Under the pieces are notes generated by a model that searched no databases, was not told where the DNA came from, and saw only the letters and a program-made list of their open reading frames with translations. A stretch of 64,000 bases of DNA from Microcoleus sp036704825 (GTDB lineage: Bacteria; Cyanobacteriota; Cyanobacteriia; Cyanobacteriales; Microcoleaceae): positions 1 to 64,000 of the forward strand of contig JAUBSN010000036.1 in assembly GCA_036704825.1 (NCBI GenBank), read 5' to 3'. Both the position numbers and the translations under genes were made by a program. Below, in pieces: positions 41,723-51,037 of this stretch (the first letter of the stretch is position 1; each line of letters opens with the position of its first letter).

Positions 41723-42853
41723 TCAATTGTCAACTGTCTTCTCACTAAAATACTTTGCTACAATTTTCAAAATCCGCGACGCTGCCAAACCGTCACCAAA
41801 GGGATTAATTGCCATTGCCATTGCGTTGTAAGCTGCGGAATTGCTGAGCAATTCTGCCGCTGCTGTGAAAATTGTATCAGAATTCGTACCCACAAGTTTA
41901 GCGGTTCCTGCGGAAATTGCTTCTGGTCTTTCTGTGGTTTCTCGCAATACTAAAACTGGCTTGCCCAAACTAGGTGCTTCCTCTTGCAAGCCGCCGGAAT
42001 CTGTGAGGATTAAATGACATCTCTGAATCGCTCCTACTAATTCTGCGTAATCTAAAGGTTCAGTTAAAAATACTCTTGGGTTGTCGCCCAAAAGAGCTTG
42101 CAAAGGTTCTCTTACAGTAGGATTTCGGTGTAAAGGTAAGAGCAAGGCTGTATCGGGAAATTTATCTAAGATTTGGAGAAAGGCGCGAGCAATTCCTTGT
42201 AAGGGTTCGCCCCAATTTTCGCGGCGGTGAACTGTGGCTAAGATAGTGCGATATTTGCTCCAATCTAAATTGGGAATGTTGCATTCTGGTTCGCGTTTGG
42301 CGACAGAAAGCAAAGCATCGATGACTGTGTTGCCTGTACGGTGAATTTCTCCCCAAACTCCCGATCGCCCTAAATTCTCCGCAGCTAGCTCTGTTGGGGC
42401 AAAATGCAGCCTTGTGAGCTGAGAAATCAACCGTCTGTTAGCCTCTTCGGGGTAAGGATTGAACACGTCGTCTGTCCGCAATCCGGCTTCTACGTGACCT
42501 ACGGGTATTTTTTGGTAAAATGCAGCCAAAGCAGCGGCAAACGCTGTCGTTGTATCGCCCTGAACTAACACGATTTCGGGCTGCAATTCTTTAAACAATG
42601 CTTCCAAACCCTGCAAACTCCGGGATGTAATATCTGTCAAGGTTTGCTGGTGCTGCATAATTGCTAAATCCCGATCGGCTTTTAGATCGAACATTTGCAT
42701 TACTTGCTCGACCATTTCTCGGTGCTGGCCGGTTAAAATTACTTGGGTGTCAAAGGTTGGCGAACTTTTGAAGAGTTGAATTACTGGGGCTAGTTTAATC
42801 GCTTCCGGGCGAGTTCCTAAGACGATGCAAACGCGGTGTGTGGCTTCGGACAT
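41723..42853 (-). CDS. wecB: UDP-N-acetylglucosamine 2-epimerase (non-hydrolysing)
   Basis: 376 residues, two Rossmann-like domains. Family signatures: VLGTRPEAIKLAPVI at the N-terminus, LTGQHREMVEQVMQMFDL, VQGDTTTAFAAALAAFY, VGHVEAGLRTDDVFNPYPEEANRRLI, VHRRENWG, PLHRNPTVREPL, LTDSGGLQEEAPSLGKPVLVLRETTERPE. Converts UDP-GlcNAc to UDP-ManNAc for cell-surface polysaccharide. It stands alone here. The 3' end abuts CAGTTGA-type repeats. Confidence 0.95.
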   Translation of the reverse strand: MSEATHRVCIVLGTRPEAIKLAPVIQLFKSSPTFDTQVILTGQHREMVEQVMQMFDLKADRDLAIMQHQQTLTDITSRSLQGLEALFKELQPEIVLVQGDTTTAFAAALAAFYQKIPVGHVEAGLRTDDVFNPYPEEANRRLISQLTRLHFAPTELAAENLGRSGVWGEIHRTGNTVIDALLSVAKREPECNIPNLDWSKYRTILATVHRRENWGEPLQGIARAFLQILDKFPDTALLLPLHRNPTVREPLQALLGDNPRVFLTEPLDYAELVGAIQRCHLILTDSGGLQEEAPSLGKPVLVLRETTERPEAISAGTAKLVGTNSDTIFTAAAELLSNSAAYNAMAMAINPFGDGLAASRILKIVAKYFSEKTVDN

Positions 42854-43114
42854 GGTAAAATTGGGTAGTTGAGATTTGCGAGGGTGTTAAAGGCTCAATA
42901 TTTTATAGCAGGTTTGAATCGTTGGTTAATAAGATTTATTTTTTTATGAACCGCAGAGGGCGCAGAGGGCGCAGAGGAGAGAAGAGAGATAGAAAGTGGT
43001 TTGACGTTGGGTGGGGGCGGGTTTTTGAGATTGTGAGTTTTAGGCAATTATTGTTGGTGAAACCCGCCCATACAAATTTATTGACATTAGTACATTTTTA
43101 TTTTTTAATTTGTC
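42854..43114. other. Intergenic region with a GGGGCGGGTT hairpin
   Basis: No gene. It carries a short tandem GCAGAGGGC repeat (42955-42980) and the second GGGGCGGGTT hairpin (43014-43072). An open frame across it encodes Arg/Gly repeats from the tandem and was rejected. Confidence 0.6.
43014..43072. repeat. GGGGCGGGTT hairpin element, copy 2
   Basis: GGGGGCGGGTTTTTGAGATTG at the left and TTGTTGGTGAAACCCGCCC at the right match copy 1 at 9284-9343 in both the arms and part of the loop, so the two copies share a common origin rather than only a hairpin shape. Confidence 0.75.
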
Positions 43115-43684
43115 ATGCCCTATCGTTACATTCTATTTTATAAACCCTACGACGTTTTAACTCAATTTACTGACAACTCCAGCGAAACTAAACGCAGCAC
43201 TCTCAAAGACTATATTCCTATTCCTAACATTTATGCGGTGGGAAGGCTCGATCGCGATAGTGAAGGTTTGTTGCTGCTAACCGATGACGGACAAATGCAG
43301 CACCGCCTCAGTGACCCGAAATTCGCTCATCCCCGCACTTACTGGGTGCAAGTTGAACGAATTCCCGATGCAAGTGCGATCGCCGCTTTGCAGGCAGGTG
43401 TCACAATTCAAGATTATCGGACTCGATCGGCAAAAGTGCAATTATTGTTAGAAGAACCTCCTTTGCCGCCCCGCGAACCGCCGATTAGATTTCGCAAAAA
43501 CGTGCCCACAGCTTGGCTGGAAATGACCCTCACAGAAGGCCGCAACCGCCAAGTCCGCAGGATGACCGCAGCAGTAGGGTTTCCGACGCTGCGGCTGGTC
43601 AGGTGCGCGATCGGGCATTTGCGTCTGGAAGGTCTCAAACCCGGTGAATGGCGCGAACTAACTCAAGCTGATTTTAGATTTTAG
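43115..43684 (+). CDS. rluE: rRNA pseudouridine synthase, RsuA/RluE type
   Basis: 189 residues. Begins RYILFYKPYDVLTQF, followed by the catalytic-loop motif VGRLDRDSEGLLLLTDDG (catalytic Asp in GRLDRDSEG), YWVQVERIPD and LTEGRNRQVRRMTAAVGFPTLRLVR, all typical of the RsuA/RluE/RluB/RluF family. No S4 domain is present, which favours the RluE group (23S rRNA U2457 in E. coli). The last codons run into a TTTTAGA repeat, which supplies the stop. Confidence 0.92.
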   Translation: MPYRYILFYKPYDVLTQFTDNSSETKRSTLKDYIPIPNIYAVGRLDRDSEGLLLLTDDGQMQHRLSDPKFAHPRTYWVQVERIPDASAIAALQAGVTIQDYRTRSAKVQLLLEEPPLPPREPPIRFRKNVPTAWLEMTLTEGRNRQVRRMTAAVGFPTLRLVRCAIGHLRLEGLKPGEWRELTQADFRF

Positions 43685-43738
43685 ATTTTAGATTGGGGAA
43701 TTAAAGTCAACAGTCCACAGTCAACAGTCAACAGTTAA

Positions 43739-44572
43739 CTATTTTCGAGGGGGCAAAATAAAACTCTCGTTTCCATCCTTATCTTTTTGCACCTGAGCTC
43801 CCAACTTGACAAGAGCTTGTTTCGCCCTCATTCGCACCAACTTATCAGTTGTTTGAGCATAAACTGTGCTCCAAGCAGTAAACCGCACCTGCACGCTATC
43901 GGGATCTCGGCGCAAATACTCAGCAGTTGCTCGAAACGCCTGCGCCAATTTCTGCCCTTCCGGCGTTTTTTCCACCCAATCAGCGGCCATTTCGTGAGAG
44001 TTAATTGACTCTGGAATATCCCCCAACAGCAGCAACTCATCAAGACCTTTAGTTCGCCACACTATCCACGATTGGGAATGAAGTTGCGGCGAAAGGGCAA
44101 GGGCTCTAGTACCGCGCTCTATCAAGTTAACAGCAGTTTCAGGCTTTCCTTGATAAAAAGAAATAGCTGTGGAAAGAAACAGGTAGATGTCAGCCCACCG
44201 CGGGTCGCGCTGCGTCACTATGTCAAAATAATCTTGGCTCAGCTCGTAGCCCGTCACATCTCGCGCTTCGTCGTCGCCAAAATACTGCAAAAATTTGAGA
44301 AATGTCCAATCTGCAATTAAATTATCAAATCCAAAACTAGGGAGATTTTTGATCATTCTCAGCCGCAGGGCTTCTTGCTGCGCTTCTTGCTTGAAACTGG
44401 CAGCAGACATTGCAGAGAGCGACTTTTGCTCCTGAACCCCAACAGGGGACATTCCCCCCAACTGCCCGCTAGACTGCATGGCGACGACCCCCGCCAGCGC
44501 TGCTAGACCGATAATTCCATTAACGAGCAGGCTCAACCACTTACGCGAAAATTGTTCGATTTTAGCTTCCAC
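43739..44572 (-). CDS. Conserved cyanobacterial protein, membrane-anchored, TPR-like
   Basis: 277 residues from a GTG start. One N-terminal membrane anchor (about 13-32; LSLLVNGIIGLAALAGVVAM). The rest is helical and resembles degenerate TPR (DWTFLKFLQYFGDDEARD, YLFLSTAISFYQGKPETAVNLIERG, AEYLRRDPDSVQVRF). The sequence is of a type conserved among cyanobacteria but I know no function. It is divergent from ctp with 195 nt between them. Confidence 0.8.
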   Translation of the reverse strand: MEAKIEQFSRKWLSLLVNGIIGLAALAGVVAMQSSGQLGGMSPVGVQEQKSLSAMSAASFKQEAQQEALRLRMIKNLPSFGFDNLIADWTFLKFLQYFGDDEARDVTGYELSQDYFDIVTQRDPRWADIYLFLSTAISFYQGKPETAVNLIERGTRALALSPQLHSQSWIVWRTKGLDELLLLGDIPESINSHEMAADWVEKTPEGQKLAQAFRATAEYLRRDPDSVQVRFTAWSTVYAQTTDKLVRMRAKQALVKLGAQVQKDKDGNESFILPPRK

Positions 44573-44767
44573 GGCACTTTCAAATCCAAGTTTAAAATTA
44601 AGTTTATTGAAAGAGAGTAATAATTGGTTGGCGATCGACTATGAATCTCGTTAAACTGTCCAAAGGGATGGTGGAGCCTCCACGCAATAGTTTAAGTAGT
44701 AGTTTGAGATTTTTTAGCAATATAAAATCTCAAATCAAAAATCTAAAATCGAATTGAGCCAAATTCA

Positions 44768-46087
44768 ATGAATCAAGCCCGCAGACGCTTTTCTAAATTA
44801 CAGGCAGCCCTGTTTACTGGGGCGATGGCAACAACCGCTTCGATATCTTTACTCGTTCCCGGCCTGAGTCAATCAGTCCGCGCCGAGCTTCAAGATAGCC
44901 CCAAAGCTGTCTTAGACGAAGCTTGGCAAATTGTGAACCGAGAGTATGTTGATGGCAGCTTTAACAAGACTGATTGGCAAGTCACCCGCCAAGAATTGCT
45001 CAGCAAAAATTATACCTCTCGCGAAGCTGCCTACACCGCCCTCCGCAAAGCCCTAGAGAAATTAAACGACCCCTACACGCGCTTCATGGACCCGAAGCAG
45101 TACGAAGCGCTGACGAATCAAACCTCCGGGGAACTGACAGGGGTGGGGATGAGGCTGGAAGAAAACGAGAAAACCAAAGCGATTACTGTAGTCGAGCCGA
45201 TGGAAAATTCCCCGGCCCTGAAGGCAGGGATTCAAGCGGGCGATACGATTTTGGTGATTGACGGCAAAGCTACCAAAGGCATGACTGTCTCGGATGCGGC
45301 TCAGATAATTCGGGGCGCTGAAGGCACGAAAGTCACGCTGCGGATTGCTCGCGAGGGCAAAAGCGAGTTTGATATCACTCTGACTAGGGCGAGAATTGAG
45401 GTGGCAGCGGTTCGCTACAGCCTCAAGAAAGAAGGCGGTCAGAATGTCGGTTACATCCGCTTGCAAGAGTTTAGTTCCCACGCGGGCGAACAAATGCAGG
45501 CGGCGATTAAAAAGCTCTCGGATCAGAAAGCTGACGCTTTTGTGTTGGATTTGCGGGGGAATCCCGGCGGCTTGCTGCGAGTGAGCATTGATATCGCTCG
45601 GATGTGGATGGATACTGGGGCGATCGTCCGCACAGTCGATCGCGCGGGCGATTCTCAGGAAATGCGCGCCAACCGCACTGCAATCACTGACAAGCCTTTG
45701 GTGGTGCTGGTGGACGACAACTCGGCCAGCGCCAGCGAGATTTTGGCCGGTGCTCTGAAGGATAACAAGCGCGCAACTGTGATGGGCGGCCAAACTTTTG
45801 GCAAAGCTTTGGTGCAGTCGGTGCATTCTTTGGCTGACGGTTCGGGATTGGCGGTGACGATCGCTCACTACTATACTCCCAACGGTACGGATATCAGCCA
45901 CAAGGGGGTTACTCCCGATATTAAGGTGGAAGTCACCGACGAACAAAAGCTGAAATTAGCTAACAAACCGATGTTGGTGGCGACTAAGGACGATCCTTGC
46001 TACGCGCAGGCGATCGCACTTTTGCGAACTACCGCTTCGTCTCCCCGTCCCGTTGCTGGTAATGAGGCTCTTGTTCCTCAGAAGTAG
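44768..46087 (+). CDS. ctp: Carboxyl-terminal processing protease (S41, CtpA/CtpB-like)
   Basis: 439 residues. An N-terminal signal segment (AALFTGAMATTASISLLVPGL, cleavage near VRA-E) sends it to the lumen or periplasm. PDZ domain about 115-200 (GELTGVGMRLEEN, SPALKAGIQAGDTILVIDG). The S41 catalytic core carries Ser321 (NSASASEILAGAL) and Lys346 (TFGKALVQ), 25 residues apart as required. Cyanobacterial CtpA matures the C-terminus of the D1 photosystem II protein; CtpB and CtpC are paralogues, and which one this is cannot be decided here. It is followed by a clear terminator. Confidence 0.94.
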   Translation: MNQARRRFSKLQAALFTGAMATTASISLLVPGLSQSVRAELQDSPKAVLDEAWQIVNREYVDGSFNKTDWQVTRQELLSKNYTSREAAYTALRKALEKLNDPYTRFMDPKQYEALTNQTSGELTGVGMRLEENEKTKAITVVEPMENSPALKAGIQAGDTILVIDGKATKGMTVSDAAQIIRGAEGTKVTLRIAREGKSEFDITLTRARIEVAAVRYSLKKEGGQNVGYIRLQEFSSHAGEQMQAAIKKLSDQKADAFVLDLRGNPGGLLRVSIDIARMWMDTGAIVRTVDRAGDSQEMRANRTAITDKPLVVLVDDNSASASEILAGALKDNKRATVMGGQTFGKALVQSVHSLADGSGLAVTIAHYYTPNGTDISHKGVTPDIKVEVTDEQKLKLANKPMLVATKDDPCYAQAIALLRTTASSPRPVAGNEALVPQK

Positions 46088-46124
46088 TTGAAACCGTAAA
46101 TTATTAACAATTAGCTTTAAGATG

Positions 46125-46151
46125 AAACCCGCACCGGCGGGTTTTGTTTTT
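46125..46151 (+). terminator. Intrinsic terminator of the ctp gene
   Basis: AAACCCGC, loop ACCG, GCGGGTTT, then TGTTTTTAT. A compact 8-bp stem with U-tract, 38 nt after the stop codon. Confidence 0.88.
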
Positions 46152-46459
46152 ATGGATTAGTTCTTGGTGATTGATGGTGATTGCCAAATGACTGCTGATA
46201 TCAAATCCGGTAGCATCGGAATTAATATTGCTCTCGCGGTCTTCTCTATATAATTCCCGTGCAACCGGAAACAATATGAAGCCGATATTACCGTCTCGTC
46301 GGCCTCTCTCGATGCCGCTAAGCCTCCAGCTTCCGATTTGTTTCGATCGCACCCAACCAGGTTTGACAAGGCCCACAAGACTCGTATCTGTTGCCAGACG
46401 AGAGATAAGCTGTTGTGCATTTAAATTGTATATTTCGAGTCCCGATCGAAAATCGTCAA

Positions 46460-46547
46460 ATCCTCTCCCCCTCTCCCCCTCTCCCCCTCTCCCCCTCTCC
46501 CTCTCTCCCTCTCTCCCCTTCTTCCCCTCTCCCCCTCTCCCTCTCTA
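46460..46547. repeat. Pyrimidine tandem repeat (CCCCCTCTCC)
   Basis: About 88 bp of CTCTCCCCCTCTCC units with minor variation. Composition matches the complement of the purine tract at 21811-21873, so the two loci carry the same repeat class in opposite orientation. Confidence 0.85.
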
Positions 46548-46726
46548 ATACCATAGGCAATCTAGATGCAACACAGCTTATCTGGACTTGGTTCTCCCCA
46601 GAATTCAGGAAGAACCTCAGCCGATTGCTGACAACTGACAGTCGATCGCTATTGATAGGATTGCTATATCCGCGACTTTGATGTTTAATGGCTAAAGCCA
46701 ACTATTCGATCGGGTAAAGCGACGCA

Positions 46727-47620
46727 ATGTTTCAAGAATTACTGTCGGAAATTGCCATTTTCAAAGAGACTAATTTTGTTCTAGTTGATATCGGTGCATC
46801 AGGCGAACCTCACCGCATCTGGCAGGAAATTGCTCCGTTTTCCTACTACATCGGCTTCGATCCAGATTCTAGGGAATTGAATGAGGAAAATTCTTGGAAT
46901 TTCCAAAAATTTACCATAGTCAAAAAAATCGTAACCGATGATTCCTCTAGTCAGGTCAAATTTTTCCTAACTTCCTATCCCTTCTGTTCGAGTACGCTTC
47001 TACCCAACGAGAACTGCCAGCAGTATAGCTTTACAGAAACATTTGAAGTTGAGAGCCGCGTGGAATTACCTGCAACACGGTTGGATGAAGTCATTGGAGA
47101 GCTGAAAGTTCATGGAATTGATTGGTTAAAACTCGATTCTCAAGGTCGGGATTTAGATATATTTTTGAGTATCGATAAATCAGTCAGAGATCGGATGTTA
47201 GCGATCGATGTCGAACCAGGAATTATAGCTTTCTATAACGGAGAAAACACGTTCGATGTAGTTCATAAAGCTTTAACTGAGGAAGGTTTTTGGCTGTCGA
47301 GTCTCAACTTTCAGAGTTTTCCTAGGGTGATGCAGAGTACCCGGAAAGCCCTCTCCAGTCAACTCGACCAGCAACAAATCGAATCATTACCGGGGAGTCC
47401 GACAGCCGCTGAAGCCAGATATTTCAGAACCCTAGAACACCTCAAATTAGTTGATGCTAGTTTGCGCGACTACGTGAGTCTTTGGGCTTTTGCGCTATTG
47501 GATGGCAAGGTGGGTTTTGCCCTGGATATCGCCTTACACGTCTCAGACTCCTGTGGCACAGATCCTGTGGGCGGTATATTGCTAGATAAAACGATCGAAC
47601 TGGCGAAACATTATAAATAG
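46727..47620 (+). CDS. FkbM-family methyltransferase
   Basis: 297 residues. SAM-binding start FVLVDIGASGEPHRIWQEI (about residue 18-36), GFDPDSRELNE, and the FkbM core TRLDEVIGELKVHGIDWLKLDSQGRDLDIF, followed by AIDVEPGIIAFYNGENTF. FkbM enzymes methylate hydroxyl groups on sugars and polyketides. The C-terminal 90 residues (SLRDYVSLWAFALLDGKVGFALDIA) extend beyond the catalytic domain. No glycosyltransferase cluster surrounds it. Confidence 0.87.
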   Translation: MFQELLSEIAIFKETNFVLVDIGASGEPHRIWQEIAPFSYYIGFDPDSRELNEENSWNFQKFTIVKKIVTDDSSSQVKFFLTSYPFCSSTLLPNENCQQYSFTETFEVESRVELPATRLDEVIGELKVHGIDWLKLDSQGRDLDIFLSIDKSVRDRMLAIDVEPGIIAFYNGENTFDVVHKALTEEGFWLSSLNFQSFPRVMQSTRKALSSQLDQQQIESLPGSPTAAEARYFRTLEHLKLVDASLRDYVSLWAFALLDGKVGFALDIALHVSDSCGTDPVGGILLDKTIELAKHYK

Positions 47621-47742
47621 GCAATAGGCGATCGGCAAGAAAATATGGCACCATTCCTGTATATTGGTTATCCTAACCAGGATACAGACAATCGCGAATT
47701 AATCTTAAATCAACCTTAAATTCATCTTAAATTTCAAGAATT

Positions 47743-48495
47743 ATGTCTTCTCAACTTGAGTGGCAACCTCAACCTATTCACAACGACGTATCCAGTCGAG
47801 CCGCGGTCTTGCAGTCATCGCTAACCTGGCATCAGACCACTTTTACGGGCATCTGGTTTGGTGCCTTTGAGTCCGACGATAACGTTCAAGATCATCCCGT
47901 CACCATGCTGACTCGCTTCGATCCGGGTGGCTTTTTCCCGCTGCACGGACACCCGGGTGGAGAAGAAATTTTGGTACTCCAGGGTAACTTCGCTGATGAA
48001 ACCGGCGTGTATCCCCCAGGATCTTATATGCTCAATCCCGAAGGGTTTATCCATCGCCCTTATAGCGATGAAGGTTGCCTGACATTTGTTAAATTGCGGC
48101 AACATGGTGGAACCACTCGCCAGCGGGTGAAAACCAATATTTACGAGTTGTCCTGGCAGCCCGGTATTATTCCCCAAATTGAAGTAAAGCCACTTTACGA
48201 ACAAGAAGGTTTTCCTGAAAAAGTTTGGGTGGAACGCTGGCAACCCGGTACAGCCTTGTCGAACGTAGTTGAATCTGAGGTGAAAGAAATCTTTGTCATC
48301 GAAGGCGCTTGGAGTGATGAGTTAGGAGATTACCCAACTGGTAGTTGGCTGCGGTATTCACCCAATTCTCCCTACAGTCCGTCGTCGGCAACTGGTTGTC
48401 TGGTTTATGTGAAGACTTATCCTCTAAATTCTACGCGATTTATTGTGGGAAAAGACTTCCGACAGCCTTTTGAGACAACTGAGTCTGGTGGCTAA
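47743..48495 (+). CDS. Two-domain cupin (ChrR-like type)
   Basis: 250 residues with two cupin barrels. Domain 1 (about 40-120) contains FPLHGHPGGEEILVLQGNFADETGVYPPGSY with a complete metal-binding set. Domain 2 (about 160-245) has SEVKEIFVIEGAWSDELGDYPTGSWLRY but lacks the His pair, so it is probably structural. ChrR-type cupins can act as anti-sigma factors or as dioxygenase-like enzymes; no sigma gene is adjacent, so neither is supported. Three closely spaced ATTAATCTTAAAT-type stretches occur in the leader. Confidence 0.87.
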   Translation: MSSQLEWQPQPIHNDVSSRAAVLQSSLTWHQTTFTGIWFGAFESDDNVQDHPVTMLTRFDPGGFFPLHGHPGGEEILVLQGNFADETGVYPPGSYMLNPEGFIHRPYSDEGCLTFVKLRQHGGTTRQRVKTNIYELSWQPGIIPQIEVKPLYEQEGFPEKVWVERWQPGTALSNVVESEVKEIFVIEGAWSDELGDYPTGSWLRYSPNSPYSPSSATGCLVYVKTYPLNSTRFIVGKDFRQPFETTESGG

Positions 48496-48527
48496 GGATT
48501 CGCAGTGTAAATTGTCAGACAAAACTT

Positions 48528-48541
48528 CCCCCTTGCGGGGG
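48528..48541. terminator. Short hairpin between cupin and Nramp genes
   Basis: CCCCC, loop TTGC, GGGGG, flanked by AAAACTT and CTGGA. It lies 32 nt beyond the cupin stop and 22 nt beyond the minus-strand Nramp stop, so it may serve both. The stem is short. Confidence 0.45.
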
Positions 48542-48562
48542 CTGGACTATAATTGCCAATTG

Positions 48563-49867
48563 CTAGAAAAGAGTTTGCAATAGCAGCCAACTATTTAATC
48601 CTACTATAATATCAGCCACGAACCAAGCTACTGCTTTGAGCCAAAATGGATTCACAAACTCTGCCATTAAGCGTAGGTTTGAGGTAAACATTACCAAGGG
48701 AATTGCTGCAAAGGGTAATTGCAAACTGAGAATCACTTGACTGAAAACCAGTAAATTAGTTGTACTGCCTTCCCCAAACAAGATAATTACGACCAAAGCC
48801 GGCACAATTGCAATCAGTCGAGTCAGCAAGCGCCGCAACCAAGGTCGCAGTCGAAAATTTAGAAACCCTTCCATCACAATCTGTCCTGCTAGAGTTGCAG
48901 TCAAGGTTGAATTCTGCCCCGAAGCCAATAAAGCAAAGGCAAAAATTGCACTGGCAGAACCCACGCCCAGCACTGGAGAAAGCAGTTTGTAAGCATCTTG
49001 AATTTCTGCTACTTCTTGATAGCCGGAAAAGTGAAAGCTGGCAGCAGATAAAATCAGAATAGCTGAATTAATAAACAAAGCTATTGACAGCGCTACGGTA
49101 GAATCAATTGTGCCAAATTTAATTGCTTCCCATTTTTGATCTGCAGTTTATTGCCAAGCGCGAGTTTGCACGATCGACGAATTCAGGTAGAGATTGTGCG
49201 GCATCACAGTTGCCCCTAAAATACCAACCGCAATATAAAGCATTCCCGGATTTTGCAAAATCTCTAGGCTGGGAACATAACCGAGTAAAACTCCTCCGGC
49301 ATCTGGTTTGGCAAAAAATATTTCGGCAATAAAACAACCGCCAATAATTGCAATAATTGTAATTATCAAAGCTTCAATATAACGAAAGCCTTTCCCTTGT
49401 AAAAATAACAGCATTATCACATCTAGCGCAGTAATGCACACTCCCCAAACTAAGGGAATGCCAAATAGCAATTGCAGTCCGATCGCACTTCCAACAAGTT
49501 CGGCTAAATCGCAAGCAGCAATACCAATTTCACAAAGTATCCACAGCAAAAAACTGACTCGCGGACTGAAATAATCTCGACAAGCTTGTGCCAAATCTCG
49601 TCCCGTTGCCACTCCCAAACGCACGCAGAGTGATTGCAGCAAAATTGCCATCAAATTAGATAGCAAAATCACGCTTAATAGCGCATAGCCAAATTTTGCT
49701 CCCCCCGCCAAGTCAGTCGCCCAGTTTCCCGGGTCCATATAACCCACTGAAACCAAATATCCAGGCCCTGCGTAGGCCAGCATTTTACGCCAGAAACCTT
49801 TGCTGTTGGGAATGGGAATGCTGCGGTGGACTTCTGGAAGGCTGGGTTTGTTCTCCGAATCAGTCAT
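48563..49867 (-). pseudogene. mntH: Nramp-family Mn2+/Fe2+ transporter interrupted by one in-frame stop
   Basis: The frame from ATG 49867 encodes an Nramp protein (GPGYLVSVGYMDPGNWATDLAGG, with the DPGN metal-site motif of helix 1; MPHNLYLNSSIVQTRAWQ, the MPHN motif of helix 6). It stops at a TAA at 49148-49150. The same frame then continues without shift, T-A-D-Q-K-W-E-A-I-K-F-G-T-I-D-S-T-V, through the remaining helices to a stop at 48563. The whole is 434 codons, the normal family length. Homologues usually have Gln or another polar residue here, so CAA to TAA is the simplest explanation. Either a pseudogene, a readthrough site or a sequencing error. A TTG start at 49078 could in principle give a C-terminal fragment. 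Confidence 0.88.
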
Positions 49868-50055
49868 TTGTTTTACGGTTCAATCCTTTTCATATTGTTT
49901 TCATAATCTCGCGAAGGTAGCGGAATGCGATCGGTCAGATCGAAATCCGGGGGAGTCACCGTATAGATTAAGTTGTGTATATTTTGAGGTTGAACCGAGG
50001 TGCGGGCGATCGACTACGATGAGGTCGATCGGCAAAAAGCAATAAATCAAAAATC
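49868..50055. other. Leader of the Nramp gene
   Basis: No gene. Contains several CGATCG sites and a pair GTCGATCG/CGATCGAC at 50006-50034 that could form a hairpin. I did not recognise a yybP-ykoY (manganese) riboswitch core. Confidence 0.4.
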
Positions 50056-50967
50056 TTAATTTGAAAGATTTTTAAATTCGCGAGTTCCCTGATAGCCAGA
50101 TAAATCCGCTAACTCCTGCAACGATTTTTGCCCTTGGTAAAACTTACCGTTAATTTCCCAAGTAGGAGTCCCCTGAATCTTCGCAGCTTCGCAAAGATCG
50201 CGCCTCGCATTTTTCCCTTGAGGATTGCACTCGATATAATTGATAATGCGAGCCGCCTCTTTGCCAAAACTTTCCTTCTGCATTTGACAATGCTCGCAAG
50301 TAAAAGAGCCGTACATTTTAGCTCCCACTCTTTTTAAATGTTGCGCTAAAGCAATTTCCGAAGTACCGGAAGATGTTGTAGTATTCATGCTAGTCTCCTT
50401 AGCTGTACCGAGATTATTCACATCGGCATAAAGAGCCAAAGAAGAAATCGACACTAACACAGACACCAGAATTCCTATGAAAAATAGTTGTCCGATATCA
50501 TCCCATTCGCGACCGATTAATGCTAAGACAAACAAGCTAGTTGCAAATAAAGCAGAGGCAATACAATAAATACAAGCGGCTTTGATATCAACAGCCAGTA
50601 CATACATCAGATAACCGCTGAAAATCGTCATCGCCGTGCTACCAGCAAATAGCAACAGTCCCGTCCAAGACTCTAACTTAGAGCGGAGACTCTTCTGTTC
50701 TGCGGGATTGACAAATAGCGGAACTACGGCAAAAACTATCATGCTCAAATAGCCCAAAAAACCGAACAAAGAAAGAGGCAAACCAAAGACATAGGCATAG
50801 GGACTCGAAAGCACGATGTCGCAGCCTGCGATCGGACAAACTGCCGTTCCGTTGGATAACTTGACCGCTGTTAGATAGGCAGTTATCGCTGCACCAACAG
50901 TTGCAATTCCTGCCATAATTGGGCGGGAATATCGGTAAATCCAAGGCAGAGAACGTTGACGTTGCAT
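50056..50967 (-). CDS. VKOR domain fused to thioredoxin-like domain
   Basis: 303 residues. The N-terminal 190 residues hold about five membrane segments with VKOR active-site cysteines: AVCPIAGCDIVLSSPYAYVFGLPLS and AACIYCIASALFA (the CxxC redox pair). The C-terminal thioredoxin-like domain (about 210-295) has CEHCQMQKESFGKEAARIINYIEC and GTPTWEINGKFYQGQKSLQEL. The fusion is typical of cyanobacteria and forms disulfides in secreted and lumenal proteins, using quinone as electron acceptor. It lies 70 nt downstream of the metal ATPase in the same direction. Confidence 0.95.
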   Translation of the reverse strand: MQRQRSLPWIYRYSRPIMAGIATVGAAITAYLTAVKLSNGTAVCPIAGCDIVLSSPYAYVFGLPLSLFGFLGYLSMIVFAVVPLFVNPAEQKSLRSKLESWTGLLLFAGSTAMTIFSGYLMYVLAVDIKAACIYCIASALFATSLFVLALIGREWDDIGQLFFIGILVSVLVSISSLALYADVNNLGTAKETSMNTTTSSGTSEIALAQHLKRVGAKMYGSFTCEHCQMQKESFGKEAARIINYIECNPQGKNARRDLCEAAKIQGTPTWEINGKFYQGQKSLQELADLSGYQGTREFKNLSN

Positions 50968-51037
50968 AATATTTTTAACCTCATAATCTGTGTCTCAATT
51001 GTGGGATAATGTGGGCAATGACTACCCTAAAAACTCC

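Larger units (their letters stand above)
46088..46726. other. Intergenic region: terminator, coding-like relic, C-rich repeat
   Basis: After the ctp terminator, the minus strand from about 46440 to 46180 reads like protein (QQLISRLATDTSLVGLVKP; VARELYREDRESNINSD) but has no start and runs into repeats, so it may be a gene relic. A pyrimidine tract of CCCCCTCTCC units fills 46460-46547. The remainder shows nothing. Confidence 0.5.

Noticed and set aside
42922..43143. Small basic frame upstream of the pseudouridine synthase
   Set aside because: The Arg/Gly stretch is a GCAGAGGGC tandem repeat and the rest is a hairpin element.
45062..45946. 294-codon antisense frame in the ctp gene
   Set aside because: The plus strand encodes a complete protease with catalytic residues; the antisense frame has no motif.
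49868..50055. Manganese riboswitch upstream of the Nramp gene
   Set aside because: No recognisable conserved core could be found by eye.
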